Shown one piece after another: positions 37,390-46,863 of a DNA stretch of 64,000 bases. Source of the stretch: Noviluteimonas lactosilytica (GTDB lineage: Bacteria > Pseudomonadota > Gammaproteobacteria > Xanthomonadales > Xanthomonadaceae); assembly GCF_020866925.1 (NCBI RefSeq), contig NZ_JAJGAK010000001.1:372001-436000 (forward strand), in the 5' to 3' direction. A program made the position numbers and the translations under genes. The notes below the pieces were generated by a model. It searched no databases. It saw only the letters and a program-made list of their open reading frames with translations, and was not told the origin of the DNA. How positions within the stretch are numbered: position 1 is the first letter of the stretch; each line of letters opens with the position of its first letter.

Positions 37390-38010
37390 CTAGCGCTTCG
37401 TCGTGATCGCGCGGCGCAGGTTGGTGCGCGCCCGCGCGTCCAGGCGGCCCTGGAAGAAGTCGCTGAGGTAGATGCGTTCGCGGGACAGCAGCCCTTTCAG
37501 GAACCGCTTGCGATTGATCGCGAACAACCATCCCGGCACGACGCCGCGATACTCCGCCGCGATGCCGCGATCGTAGGCATCGAACACCGCCGTCTCCGCG
37601 CCGAGGATCGCCATGTCGCAATCGAGGAACAGGCGCGTTTCTTCATCGGGCACATCCTCGGGCGAAAGCGTGCCGTGTTTCGCGGTGAGTTCGATCAGCG
37701 TCGCCACGCGATCGGCGTCGACGCCGGCCATCGGCCATTGCGCAAGCTGTTCGCGCGCGAGCGCCGCCGAACGCGCTTCGTTGTCCTTCGCCCCCGCCAC
37801 GTAGATCGCATCGTGGTACAGCACCGCGAACGCGACGTCGTGCGGATGCGTCCACCCCGGCCCCTGCGCGACGTCCGCGAAATGCCGCAGCACTTCGCCC
37901 ACGTGGTGCAGGTCGTGGTAAGCGCGCGGCGGCGTGGCGTACGCGACGGCGATCGCCTCGCATTGTGCGGGTGGCAGGTCGAACGGCAGGTTGGCGAAGG
38001 GGTCGCTCAT
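37390..38010 (-). CDS. HD-domain metal-dependent phosphohydrolase (COG4339-like)
   Basis: A 206-aa protein. Metal ligands are visible as YHDLHH near residue 31, the HD doublet in LYHDAIY near residue 65 and the later Asp in LDCDMAILG near residue 130. This spacing fits predicted HD hydrolases of the COG4339 type. Substrate unknown. The start overlaps the stop of the GIY-YIG gene by ATGA, so the two are coupled. Confidence 0.88.
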   Translation of the reverse strand: MSDPFANLPFDLPPAQCEAIAVAYATPPRAYHDLHHVGEVLRHFADVAQGPGWTHPHDVAFAVLYHDAIYVAGAKDNEARSAALAREQLAQWPMAGVDADRVATLIELTAKHGTLSPEDVPDEETRLFLDCDMAILGAETAVFDAYDRGIAAEYRGVVPGWLFAINRKRFLKGLLSRERIYLSDFFQGRLDARARTNLRRAITTKR

Positions 38011-38615
38011 CGCGATGCACGATGCCAGCGCAGCACGGGGTCCGGCAACCAGGGCGCGAGGTCGATGTCCAAGGCGTCGAACGCGCCCAAGGCATCGCGC
38101 ACGCTGCGCTGGGCCGGTGTCGCACCGAGGCCGCTCGGGCGCGGTGTGTCGAGGTCGTCGACGCTTAGCGCACTCGTCCAGTCGAACAACAGGTCGGCGC
38201 GTTTCGCCAACACCTCACGCAGCCACGGCCGCAGCGGCGCATGCACGCGATAACCCTCCGCTTCGAGCTCGCGCGCCGCCTGCGCAAGCGCGTCGTACGC
38301 GCCGCGATACCACTCGCGCGCGCCGCCCGCGTCGTCGCGCATCGTCAGCGGACGCGGCGCGTTGTGGTCTTCCAGCGCGCGGCGATAGCGCAACTCGAGC
38401 TTGCGCGCGTCGGGCACCGACTCGGTTTCGATCGCGAACGCGCGATCGAGGTCGAACTGTTCGTACCAGCGCGGATGCAACTGCTGCAGTCGCACCAGCG
38501 GATCGCGCGAGAACCCGAGCTTCAGCAGGTCCTCGACGACGACCGGCAGCACGTACAAGTGGCAGCGCCCACGACTCTGCGTGGGACCGGCGGGATCGCG
38601 GCGATCGACGGGCAT
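38007..38615 (-). CDS. GIY-YIG nuclease-like protein
   Basis: A 202-aa protein. The N-terminal fold reads CHLYVLPVVVEDLLKLGFSR, then DPLVRLQQLHPRWYEQFDLD, where LYV and LKLG replace the GIY and YIG halves. The Arg of FSRDPLVRLQQLH and a Glu downstream fit the family. The C-terminal half (SALSVDDLDTPRPSGLGATP) is not recognised. The degenerate catalytic motif makes nuclease activity uncertain. ATG 38615 is chosen; upstream in-frame sequence is Arg-rich and would overlap the sigma-factor gene. It is coupled to the HD gene. Confidence 0.72.
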   Translation of the reverse strand: MPVDRRDPAGPTQSRGRCHLYVLPVVVEDLLKLGFSRDPLVRLQQLHPRWYEQFDLDRAFAIETESVPDARKLELRYRRALEDHNAPRPLTMRDDAGGAREWYRGAYDALAQAARELEAEGYRVHAPLRPWLREVLAKRADLLFDWTSALSVDDLDTPRPSGLGATPAQRSVRDALGAFDALDIDLAPWLPDPVLRWHRASR

Positions 38616-38682
38616 GGCGCGATGCTCGCGCAGGCGGGATCGACGCGGCGTCAGCGCGTCCAGCGGTTCCGCCGGCGGTTCA

Positions 38683-39948
38683 TCAGCGCGTCGCTTCCGC
38701 GCGACGCCGGAGGAATTCGGCTTCGCGTTCGTTGCGCGCGAGCGTGGCCGCACGTTCGAATTCCGCGCGCGCCTCGTCGAGGCGGCCGAGCTTTTCGAGC
38801 AAATCGCCGCGCACGCTCGGCAGCAGGTGGTACTCGCGCAGTTCGCGCGCGTCGACGAGCGCGTCGACGAGGTCGAGTCCCGCCTGCGGGCCGTAGGCCA
38901 TCGCGAACGCGACCGCGCGATTGAGTTCGACCACCGGCGAGCCCATCACGCGCGCAAGCACGTCGTACAACGCGGCGATGCGCGGCCAGTCGGTGTCGGC
39001 CGCGGTCGGCGCGCGCGCGTGGCACGCCGCGATCGCCGCCTGCAGCGCGTACGGGCCTTCCGCGCCGCGCAGCTGTTCGGCGTGGCGCAAAGACGCGAGG
39101 CCGCGCTGGATATACAGGTGATCCCAACGCGTGCGGTCCTGTTCGAGCAGGAGGATCGGCGTGCCGTCCGCGCGCGTGCGCGCGCCGAGGCGCGAAGCCT
39201 GCAGTTCCATCAGCGCGAGCAGGCCGTGCACTTCCGGTTCCAGCGGCGCGAGCGCGACGAGGATGCGGCCCAGGCGCAGCGCTTCGTCGCACAACGCCGG
39301 GCGCATCCAGTCGCCGCCGCTGGTCGCCGCGTAGCCTTCGTTGAAGATCAGGTAGACCACGCCGAGGACCGTGGCGAGGCGCTCGGGCAATTCGTCGCGG
39401 CCCGGCGTTTCGAACGGCACGTTCGCTTCGCTCAGCGTGCGCTTGGCCCGCACGATGCGTTGCGCGATCGTCGGCTCAGGCACGAGGCAGGCGCGCGCGA
39501 TCTCATCCGTCGTCAGGCCGCCGAGCAGGCGCAGCGTGAGCGCGACCTGCGCATCGACCGACAACACGGGATGGCACGCGGTGAACACCAGGCGCAACAC
39601 GTCGTCGCCGATGACGTCGTCGGCCGCGGTTTCGGGATCGGCCGCCAGTTCCGCGGGTCGCCAATCGTCGTCGTGGTCGATGTCGTGCTGCCTGCTCGCA
39701 TGCAACGCGTGCTGGCGCAGGCGATCGATCGCGCGCCGCTTGGCGGTGGCCACCAACCACGCGCCGGGCTTGTCGGGCACGCCGTCCTTCGCCCAGTGCT
39801 CGACGGCCGCGAGGAACGCATCCTGCGCGAGCTCTTCCGCCAGGCCGACGTCGCGCACCATGCGCGCGAGGCCCGCGATCAGTTTGGTGGATTCGATCCG
39901 CCACACCGCATCGATGGTGCGGCGGACGTGTGCGTCGGTGGTCGCCAT
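38683..39948 (-). CDS. ECF sigma factor with C-terminal TPR/DUF6596 domain (ECF42-like)
   Basis: A 421-aa protein. Sigma region 2 is visible in GLAEELAQDAFLAAVEHW and WLVATAKRRAIDRLRQHAL. Region 4 is visible in RLLGGLTTDEIARACLVPEP followed by TIAQRIVRAKR. The long C-terminal part (VLGVVYLIFNEGYAATSG, ALLALMELQASRLGAR, ARVMGSPVVELNRAVAFAM) is the TPR-like extension diagnostic of the ECF42 type. In that group no anti-sigma factor is used and the partner is usually a DGPF/YCII protein. Here the nearest YCII gene is about 8.4 kb away (48339-48773). Confidence 0.88.
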   Translation of the reverse strand: MATTDAHVRRTIDAVWRIESTKLIAGLARMVRDVGLAEELAQDAFLAAVEHWAKDGVPDKPGAWLVATAKRRAIDRLRQHALHASRQHDIDHDDDWRPAELAADPETAADDVIGDDVLRLVFTACHPVLSVDAQVALTLRLLGGLTTDEIARACLVPEPTIAQRIVRAKRTLSEANVPFETPGRDELPERLATVLGVVYLIFNEGYAATSGGDWMRPALCDEALRLGRILVALAPLEPEVHGLLALMELQASRLGARTRADGTPILLLEQDRTRWDHLYIQRGLASLRHAEQLRGAEGPYALQAAIAACHARAPTAADTDWPRIAALYDVLARVMGSPVVELNRAVAFAMAYGPQAGLDLVDALVDARELREYHLLPSVRGDLLEKLGRLDEARAEFERAATLARNEREAEFLRRRAEATR

Positions 39949-39995
39949 GGGCGGCGATGACAACACCGCCGCCGCGCGATGGCAACCCGCTCCGC

Positions 39996-40379
39996 TTACC
40001 AGCAGCCCTGCGTGGCGGGCGTCTTGCGCGCGGTGTGGTTGAGGGACAGCGTCCCGCAGGTGTCCTTGGCCTGGCCGCCGATCGGCACCGCTTCCAGCGT
40101 GTACGTCGTTGCGGTCGGTTCGCCGGCGGCTGGGCGGATCGTGTAGTACGGCGTGACGTCCGATGAACACGCGGGGATCGCGGCGCCGAGATACGTCATC
40201 GTCGTCGTGTAATGCCGCTCCATCGCCTGCGCCTGTTGCGTGAGGCAACCGGTCGCCGCCGCGCGCCGCGTCTTGCGCGTCGCGAAGTCGTAACCGGCGA
40301 GCGCCAGCGAGGCGAGGATCGCGACGATCCCCACCGTGATCATCAGTTCGAGCAGCGTGAATCCGAATACTTTGCGCAT
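39996..40379 (-). CDS. pilE: type IV pilin-like protein PilE
   Basis: A 127-aa prepilin with a six-residue leader (MRKVFG) cleaved before FTLLELMITVGIVAILASLA, with Glu at mature position 5. The globular part has a C-terminal Cys pair (PACSSD and TCGTL/QGCW), as in minor pilin PilE of xanthomonads. Last gene of the minor-pilin operon, 4 nt after the pilY1 stop. It is thought to prime pilus assembly at the inner membrane. Confidence 0.92.
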   Translation of the reverse strand: MRKVFGFTLLELMITVGIVAILASLALAGYDFATRKTRRAAATGCLTQQAQAMERHYTTTMTYLGAAIPACSSDVTPYYTIRPAAGEPTATTYTLEAVPIGGQAKDTCGTLSLNHTARKTPATQGCW

Positions 40380-40383
40380 TGGG

Positions 40384-43300
40384 TCAGTCCTGCAGGATTT
40401 CGCGCCACATCACGCGGCGCGGATTGCCGCCGGGCGCGTTGGTCTGGAGGCTCCCGCGCTTGCCGTCGGTCATGCCGTAGAAGAAGCGGTTGCCGACGAA
40501 CACACCTTCGGTCGGGCTGCCGCCGCCGGTGCTCACCGAACCCGCACCCACCTTCACGGTCGTGCCGTCGGGCAAGGTGGCGGTGATCGTGTCGTCGTCG
40601 TTGAAGCTGCCCTCGCCCGTCTTGTCGAAGAACGGTTGGGGCATCGCGGTGCCGGTGAAGGCCTGGATCGCGTTGATGTAGCCCGTGCCGCCGGCGTCGC
40701 ACGACAGCGCGGTCGGCGGCACCATCGTCGACGTCACCACCGCCCCGCCGCGCATCTGCGGACGCACGACCATGCGTTCGCCGGCGGTCGGGTTGTCCCA
40801 ATCGAGGAACCAGCCCTTCTTGCCTGCCGGCAACGGCGCGGTGCGCTCGAACACGCGATACGTGAGGCCGTTGTAATCCTCGGTGGCCGCGATGTCGCGC
40901 GACTGCAGGTCGGCTTCGGTGAGCGTCGCGTTCTCGTCGATGATCCCGTAGAGCGTCTGGATCGTCATGTCGCTCGCATCGCCCAGCGTCATGTAGCTGC
41001 CGGTGCCGAAGTACACCCACGGCTTGTTGTCCATCGGATTGCGCGCGATCGCCAGGCCCGAGGTGATCGGCTGGCCGGTGCGCGTGCGATACAGCGGCTG
41101 GCCGCCCGCGCCGAGCACCCAGCTCGCCCGCGTGTCGCCGGCGAGGTCGAACTTCCACAGGTTGCCGTGGCGATCGCCCGCGTAGACGTAATCGACCGTG
41201 CCGTTGTTGTCGACGTCGCGGCCGCGCGGATCGAACAGCGCGTTGTCGGCGCCCACGCCCGTGTCGATCTTCTTGAGCAACTCGCCGGTCAGCACGTCGA
41301 TCACGAACAGCACCGCGTTCCCGTTCGTGCTGTTGATGCCGTTGGGCACGAGCACCGCCCGCGTGCGCGCGGCGTCATTGAGCGTGACGATCAGCGGCTC
41401 GCCGATCACGTGGCCCATGTCGCCGTTGTCGTCGCGCAGTTCCCACAGCGCGTTGCTCGCGCCGAATCCCGACGGGGACGTGACATCGAGGCCGAACACG
41501 CCCTTGCCGCCGCGACCGAGCGCGCCGACCAGCAGGTTGCGGCCGGGCGTCTGCGACAGGCTCGACACGACGATCGGGCCGTCGACGAAATGCTTGTGCG
41601 AATACTGCGGATCGCTGAGCGTCGACAGTGCCGCGAAATCCAGCCCCGCGGGCACGAAGGCGAACAGTTCCGCGCCGGTCAGCGAGTTGAACGCGTGCAG
41701 CATGCCGTCGTTGGCGCCGACGAACAGCGTGCGCGTGTCGCTCAAATACGCGGGCGACGAGTTGACGATGTCGCCCAGCAGCGACTCGCGGTTGCGCAGC
41801 GTGCCGCCGATGCGGCGTTCCTGGCCCCAGTCGCCCTTGATGTAGTTCGCGTTGGTCGCGCCGTCGATCGGCGCGATGCCATTGGTGCGAGTCAGTGCGC
41901 CGACCTGCCCCGCGGTCGGAAACGTCGCGCCCGCGGTGCCCGTCCACGTGAACACCTTGCGGCCGGCGTAGGCGATCTGCGGCGAGGCGCGCCACGCCGG
42001 CTCCGGCGCCAAGCCTGCCTCGGAGGCGTCGTACGCCGCGAGTTCGCCGACCCATTGGCCCGACACGTACGTCGCCTGGTACACGCGCGAGTCGGTGGAG
42101 AACGACGTCGAGTTCGCGGTGACGTTCGACGCCGAGCCCAGGCGCGCGGCGACGGTCTTGAGCGCGTCGACCATCGCCTGCGCGAACTCGTTCGGGTCCT
42201 TCGCCGCGACGAAGTCGCCGCGTCCGTTGACCGCCGCGTGCCACAGATCGTCGATGCGATCGGCGTCTTCGTTATCGGTCGGATCGCCCCAGCGCTTGGA
42301 GCCGTTGGTGATCGAGACCAGGTCGACGTTCGGATTGAGCCTGCCCTGCAGGCCGATCGACACGCCGAAGGTCACCATGTGCTGCCAGAACGCCGGATCG
42401 TTCAGCGATGTCGGCACGTTGTTCTCGAGCGTCGAAACCAGGTCGCGTTTCCAGTAATGCATCGCCACGTCGGCGAGCGTGTTGCCGCGCGTGTCGTTGC
42501 GTCCGGAGAAGTTGTCGATGTAGGGCCGCTCGGGCGCGTACGTGTAGCTCGCATCGCTCGGGCCGAGGATGGTCGGGCCTGCTTCGTTGTCCGCATCGCC
42601 GACCGGGTTGCCGTAGCCGCTGTTGTCGTTCCAGTAGCCGTCGGTGGTCAGGATCGCGAAGTTCTGGCGGCAGCTGAGCTGGTCGTCGCCGGTCAGCGGG
42701 CCCCAGGGACCGGTCGCCGATGCGTCGCTGAAGTATTCGCCCGCGCGTTGCAGCGCGCCCTTCAGCGGCGTGCCGCTGTTGCCGTTCGCCGCGTGCAGGT
42801 GGCTGAACCAGTCGGTGCGGTTCTGGCCGCTGAACACGCCGTTGTCGTTGCCGACGGGGATGTTGTACGGGTTGCGGTTCCAGATCGAGTCGTAGCCCAC
42901 GCGCAGCGTGCTGCCCGCGAGACGGCTGAACGCTTCGCTCGCGCCCGCCTTGGCGAGCTTGATGCGCGTGCGGTGGTAGGAATACCAGGTCGCGTAGTTG
43001 ACGAGTTCGGCCGACAACGAGCGGCTGGTGAGCACGTTGTTCGCATCGAGGAATTCGGGCCGCGCCGACGTGCAGTTGATCCAGTCGTTGGCGCCGCTGC
43101 CGCCGCCGCAGCGATTGGTCGTGCCGAGCGATGCGGTCACCTGCACGTTGCGGAACGAGGAGTTGGCGTACATCGCCACGTACCAGGTGCCCGGCGTCGG
43201 GTTGTCGATCGTGCACGACTCGACGTTCGCATCGTTGCGCGAGCGGCAGTCGTAGCGGTTGCCGTTGGTGTCGGGGTGGGCGTTGTAGCGCAGGTAGAGC

Positions 43301-44016
43301 TGCGCGCCGTCGCCGTCGTTGTTGTTCGCGTTGCCGTTGTCGCCGTGCGTGCCGCCGGCGCTCGAGACCACCAGTTGCGCCGTGCCCGCAGGCACGTTGA
43401 TCGCCATGGCGCCGGCCATGTTGCCGGTATTGGCATCGGCGGAAGACTGCGGGAAGCCGGCGATGACGTTGGTCGTCGTGCCGACCGTGCCGTACTCGCT
43501 GCGGATCATGTCGCCGCCGCCGATCGTGATCTGGTAGCGGTAGTACGACGACGTCGCGCCCATGTTCGTCGCGCCGGCCTTCGGCGCGTAGAACGTGCGC
43601 GTGTTGCTGCCGAGGTTGATCGAATCCTGCAGCAGGCTGTCGTGGCTCCACGCGCCGTCGTACGCCGTGCCCGAGGTGTAGCGCGTGTCGTCCGCGCGGA
43701 TCCACGGTTGGTAGGCGATCGACGGGTTGTAGTACAGCGTGTTGCGCGTGTACGCGTTGAGCGCGATGTTCACCGGGCTCACCGACGGCACTTCGCTCGA
43801 CGATTCGGCGCCGGGCATGAAGTCCCATTCCATCGACCCCGAGTCGTCGAGGATGAACATCACGTTCGCGGGTGGATACGCGGTGCCGGACTGCAGCGGC
43901 ACGTCCGGGAAGTTCACCGCGGCGCCGGGCAGCGCGAGGAGCGTCGCGCAGAACGCCAGCGACGTCGCGACCAGACGCGAACGCGCGATGCTGCGGCGGA
44001 CAGGATGGGAGGCCAT
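40384..44016 (-). CDS. pilY1: pilus tip-associated adhesin PilY1
   Basis: A 1210-aa exported protein. After a signal peptide (ATSLAFCATLLALPGAA) a von Willebrand-like MIDAS segment NVMFILDDSGSM appears near residue 47. The C-terminal PilY1 beta-propeller includes the calcium site DVDNNGTVDYVYAGDRHGNL near residue 940, flanked by GANDGMLHAFNSLTG and LYGIIDE. It works with the minor pilins to prime type IV pilus extension and in surface sensing. ATG 44016 has GGAG at about 8 nt; ATG 44022 is in frame. It is 14 nt after the pilX stop. Confidence 0.95.
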   Translation of the reverse strand: MASHPVRRSIARSRLVATSLAFCATLLALPGAAVNFPDVPLQSGTAYPPANVMFILDDSGSMEWDFMPGAESSSEVPSVSPVNIALNAYTRNTLYYNPSIAYQPWIRADDTRYTSGTAYDGAWSHDSLLQDSINLGSNTRTFYAPKAGATNMGATSSYYRYQITIGGGDMIRSEYGTVGTTTNVIAGFPQSSADANTGNMAGAMAINVPAGTAQLVVSSAGGTHGDNGNANNNDGDGAQLYLRYNAHPDTNGNRYDCRSRNDANVESCTIDNPTPGTWYVAMYANSSFRNVQVTASLGTTNRCGGGSGANDWINCTSARPEFLDANNVLTSRSLSAELVNYATWYSYHRTRIKLAKAGASEAFSRLAGSTLRVGYDSIWNRNPYNIPVGNDNGVFSGQNRTDWFSHLHAANGNSGTPLKGALQRAGEYFSDASATGPWGPLTGDDQLSCRQNFAILTTDGYWNDNSGYGNPVGDADNEAGPTILGPSDASYTYAPERPYIDNFSGRNDTRGNTLADVAMHYWKRDLVSTLENNVPTSLNDPAFWQHMVTFGVSIGLQGRLNPNVDLVSITNGSKRWGDPTDNEDADRIDDLWHAAVNGRGDFVAAKDPNEFAQAMVDALKTVAARLGSASNVTANSTSFSTDSRVYQATYVSGQWVGELAAYDASEAGLAPEPAWRASPQIAYAGRKVFTWTGTAGATFPTAGQVGALTRTNGIAPIDGATNANYIKGDWGQERRIGGTLRNRESLLGDIVNSSPAYLSDTRTLFVGANDGMLHAFNSLTGAELFAFVPAGLDFAALSTLSDPQYSHKHFVDGPIVVSSLSQTPGRNLLVGALGRGGKGVFGLDVTSPSGFGASNALWELRDDNGDMGHVIGEPLIVTLNDAARTRAVLVPNGINSTNGNAVLFVIDVLTGELLKKIDTGVGADNALFDPRGRDVDNNGTVDYVYAGDRHGNLWKFDLAGDTRASWVLGAGGQPLYRTRTGQPITSGLAIARNPMDNKPWVYFGTGSYMTLGDASDMTIQTLYGIIDENATLTEADLQSRDIAATEDYNGLTYRVFERTAPLPAGKKGWFLDWDNPTAGERMVVRPQMRGGAVVTSTMVPPTALSCDAGGTGYINAIQAFTGTAMPQPFFDKTGEGSFNDDDTITATLPDGTTVKVGAGSVSTGGGSPTEGVFVGNRFFYGMTDGKRGSLQTNAPGGNPRRVMWREILQD

Positions 44017-44030
44017 GGCCATGACTCCGT

Positions 44031-44579
44031 TCAGGGCACTGCGAAATTGGACTGGAGCATCACGACCGCGCGGCCGGCGCCCTGGCTGCGGGCGGTGATG
44101 CGATAGCGACTCTCGGTGCCGGAGCACGCGGCGTCGGGCGAGACGTCTTCGTGTTCGAGGCACGAGTTCTCGGTGGGCACGTTGTCGGCGAGCAGTTCGA
44201 CGATGAACTGCGGACTCGCGGTCACGCCGCCGACGTCGACCGTCGCGGTGCGCGCGCCGGCCCACACGGCGGCGTCCTGCCAGCGCGGCGTGCCGGTGGC
44301 GAGGGGAATCGCGCAGAGGCCTGCGTTGCAACCGCTCGCGGGCAGCGCGGGCTTCGACGCGGCGAGTTGCTCGCCTTCGCGCAGTCCCGCTTCGGCGGCC
44401 TGGAAGCTGAGGCTGCGATCCATCATGTTCGCCGCCATCCGCTCTTCCATCAGCGTGCTGCGCAACGAAAACACTGCCAGCAACGACATCACCAGCAGCA
44501 GGATGAGCACCACGACCAACGCGATGCCGTGTTGATGGCGCGGCGCGGGGAGGGAATGGCGTTGGCGTGGTGTGTTCAT
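44031..44579 (-). CDS. pilX: minor pilin PilX
   Basis: A 182-aa protein. A leader ending QHG is followed by IALVVVLILLLVMSLLAVFS without Glu5, as is usual for PilX. It continues TLMEERMAANMMDRSLSFQA then AEAGLREGE, the conserved PilX stalk. The ATG overlaps the pilW stop in ATGA. Acts in the pilus-priming complex with PilV, PilW, FimT and PilY1. Confidence 0.93.
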   Translation of the reverse strand: MNTPRQRHSLPAPRHQHGIALVVVLILLLVMSLLAVFSLRSTLMEERMAANMMDRSLSFQAAEAGLREGEQLAASKPALPASGCNAGLCAIPLATGTPRWQDAAVWAGARTATVDVGGVTASPQFIVELLADNVPTENSCLEHEDVSPDAACSGTESRYRITARSQGAGRAVVMLQSNFAVP

Positions 44580-45604
44580 GGGACTCGGTTCCGCAAGGTC
44601 ACGGTGTGTTCGAGCGTGCGTTGCACGGCGTCGCCGCCTGCGTTCGCCTGCTCGCCCTGCAGGGTGAGCAGCACGCGCACGGCGATGACGCCGGTGCCCG
44701 CCCACTGCGCGGGGGTGATGGCGTCTGCGTCGGCATAAGCGGTCGCGCCGGCCACGAGGTATTGCAGCGACATGTCCTGCACGCCTTCGGCGATTTCCTG
44801 GCGCTGCACGGCGAGCACGCCGCCGGTGTTGACCACGGTGGCCTCGAACAGCGAAGGACGGCCGCGCGAATTCGTGCCGATGTACCAGCGGTGCATGCGC
44901 GCGCGGGCGATGACCGAATTCGGGCCGAACGCGTACTGCGCGCCGAGCGCGGACGAACAATCGGTCGGGAAGCCCAGGCCCTTGCTGCAGTTGCCCGGTA
45001 CGTTCGCGCCGCCGTTGTTGTGGACGATCGTGTCGTTGATGCCCGGGTTCGCGTTGGTGACCTGCAGCAACACCGCGTGGTCGAAGTCGCAGACCATCAC
45101 GATGTCGCCGATCGACAGGCCGTGGTTGATCGTGTTGACCTTGAACTGCGCCGACGGCGCGTTGTGCGACACGATCGTCACGCCGTCGTTGACCGCGGAC
45201 TTCAACTCCATCGCGTCGGTGCCGTTGATGCGATCGCCGGTCGCGGTGCCGAAGGCCAGGCCCGGCATGGCGGTGGCGCCGTCGTAGCCCTGCAACGTGG
45301 TGTCGAAGTTCCACCACCAGTTGCTGGCCGGATTGCGCAGCACGTTGGCGGTGCGCAGGTGCGCTTCGCAGGCGTTGCCGGTGGCTTCGCGCATGTCGCG
45401 CGCCATCAGCTCGTACGCGGTGCGCACGGTTTCCTGCACGCGCCCGAGGTTTTCCGTCGTCTCGTAGACCTGCCGGTTGGAGAGGAACATCGCCAGCGCC
45501 GCAGCGGTGACGATCAGTCCCAGCACCAGCGACACCATCAACTCCACCAGCGTGAAGCCCGCCATCGCGCGCGGCGATGGTCCCCTGCCCGTCCGTGTGC
45601 GCAT
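44576..45604 (-). CDS. pilW: minor pilin PilW
   Basis: A 342-aa prepilin. Cleavage of MRTRTGRGPSPRAMAG before FTLVELMVSLVLGLIVTAA gives Glu5. The following helix RQVYETTENLGRVQETVRTA then YELMARDMREATG is the PilW signature. It starts 8 nt after the pilV stop. Confidence 0.93.
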   Translation of the reverse strand: MRTRTGRGPSPRAMAGFTLVELMVSLVLGLIVTAAALAMFLSNRQVYETTENLGRVQETVRTAYELMARDMREATGNACEAHLRTANVLRNPASNWWWNFDTTLQGYDGATAMPGLAFGTATGDRINGTDAMELKSAVNDGVTIVSHNAPSAQFKVNTINHGLSIGDIVMVCDFDHAVLLQVTNANPGINDTIVHNNGGANVPGNCSKGLGFPTDCSSALGAQYAFGPNSVIARARMHRWYIGTNSRGRPSLFEATVVNTGGVLAVQRQEIAEGVQDMSLQYLVAGATAYADADAITPAQWAGTGVIAVRVLLTLQGEQANAGGDAVQRTLEHTVTLRNRVP

Positions 45605-45612
45605 GTGTCCGT

Positions 45613-46092
45613 TCACAACATGGTCCTCGTGGTGACCTGCTGCTCGTCCTCGCCCCCGTGGGCGCGCGAGTCGTCCCATTGCACGGTGATCACGCAGGCC
45701 GCCGCGCCGCACGCGATCGTCCCGCACGCGCTCGGTCCGAGGACCTGCGCCTGCTGCATCGACTGGATCCAGTGCCGCAGGTCGTTGGCGACCAGGTCGC
45801 CCGTCGCGGGCGCGACGCACGTCTGCGGGATGTTGTAGGCGCCGGTGATCGCCGAGGCGCGGTTGGCGCGCATCGTGTCGAGGATCGCGTAGGTCTGTGC
45901 GGTGGCCTGGCTGCGTTCGAGCGCGCTCTGGCTGTTGCGCAGCGAGGTCAGCTGCATCGCGGCGATCCCGAGCAGGCCGAAGGCCAGCACGACGACGGCG
46001 ACGAGCACTTCGACCAGGCCGACACCGCGCTGGTGGCGCTTCGACGACGTGGGCATTGCGCGATGGGCGTGCATGCGTGCGGTCCTTCTCAT
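45613..46092 (-). CDS. pilV: minor pilin PilV
   Basis: A 159-aa prepilin with cleavage after QRG before VGLVEVLVAVVVLAFGLLGI and Glu at +5, then AAMQLTSLRNSQSALERSQA. The ATG at 46092 overlaps the fimT stop in ATGA, favouring it over a later ATG. Four Cys in the globular domain (CVAP, SACGTIACGAAAC) suggest disulfides. Confidence 0.92.
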   Translation of the reverse strand: MRRTARMHAHRAMPTSSKRHQRGVGLVEVLVAVVVLAFGLLGIAAMQLTSLRNSQSALERSQATAQTYAILDTMRANRASAITGAYNIPQTCVAPATGDLVANDLRHWIQSMQQAQVLGPSACGTIACGAAACVITVQWDDSRAHGGEDEQQVTTRTML

Positions 46093-46694
46093 GGGTTCGC
46101 CGGCGTTGCGCACGCGCCGTTGGTGTTGGCGCGTTCGATCTCGAGCCGGCTGCCGTGGCCGAACTCGATGCGGCGGACGTTCTGGAGCGGGCGATTCGTC
46201 GGCAGGCACACGTCGATGCGCGCACTCAACATCGCGGAGCCCGCGAGGTTCCTCGCGAAGCCGTCGGCGTTGTAGGTCACGCGCACGCGGTTGGGCACGT
46301 TCGCGCTGGGCAGCACGCGGACCTTCGGCGGCACGGTGCTCTGTCGCAGGAGCGTGTCGGAGGCGACCTGGAAGGTCCCGTCCGAGTTGGCGTCGACGAA
46401 GGTGATCCAGCCGGTCGCGTCGGTTGCGTTCGCCGGCGCGCAGGTCGGCGCGGCGTCCTGCGCGTTGCGGCTCAGGCACAGGGCGGTGCGGTGGTTATAG
46501 CGGATGGCCTCCATCCGCGCGGTCTGCAGCGAGGCCAGCAGTTCGTTGGAGGCGGCGGCCAGGCGGCTGCCGTTGATCGTCGACTCGAAGCTCGGGACGG
46601 CGATGGCCAGCAGGATCGCGGCCACGACGACGCCGATCATCAACTCGATCAGGGTGAAACCGGTCGCGCGGCCGCGCCCGGCCGGACGCGCCAT
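46089..46694 (-). CDS. fimT: minor pseudopilin FimT/GspH
   Basis: A 201-aa prepilin with leader MARPAGRGRATG, then FTLIELMIGVVVAAILLAIA with Glu5. The GspH/FimT domain follows (LLASLQTARMEAIRYNHRTA, GWITFVDANSDG). ATG 46694 has GGAAGCAGG upstream; a GTG at 46739 is in frame. First gene of the operon. The 169-nt gap to the MFS gene stop should carry the operon promoter, but no clear consensus was found. Confidence 0.9.
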   Translation of the reverse strand: MARPAGRGRATGFTLIELMIGVVVAAILLAIAVPSFESTINGSRLAAASNELLASLQTARMEAIRYNHRTALCLSRNAQDAAPTCAPANATDATGWITFVDANSDGTFQVASDTLLRQSTVPPKVRVLPSANVPNRVRVTYNADGFARNLAGSAMLSARIDVCLPTNRPLQNVRRIEFGHGSRLEIERANTNGACATPANP

Positions 46695-46863
46695 CGCGCG
46701 CCTGCTTCCATGCAGTCGTATCGACACGAGCTCCCCCACGGCTGCCTTCCCCCTAAGGCCAGCTGATGAGGTTTATTTAGCAGACGAGCGGTCCGAATGG
46801 GAAGACGGGCGGCAACCTTTGGTCGGAAAGGTGACCGAAAGCCCGCTCAAACCCTGAAAAAGA

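Noticed and set aside
40336-44106. 1256-codon plus-strand frame opposite pilY1
   Set aside because: Antisense shadow. PilY1 on the minus strand has a signal peptide, a MIDAS motif and a calcium-binding site.
46740-46863. A specific promoter for the minor pilin operon
   Set aside because: AT-rich bases are present near the start, but I could not identify a convincing -35/-10 or -24/-12 pair.
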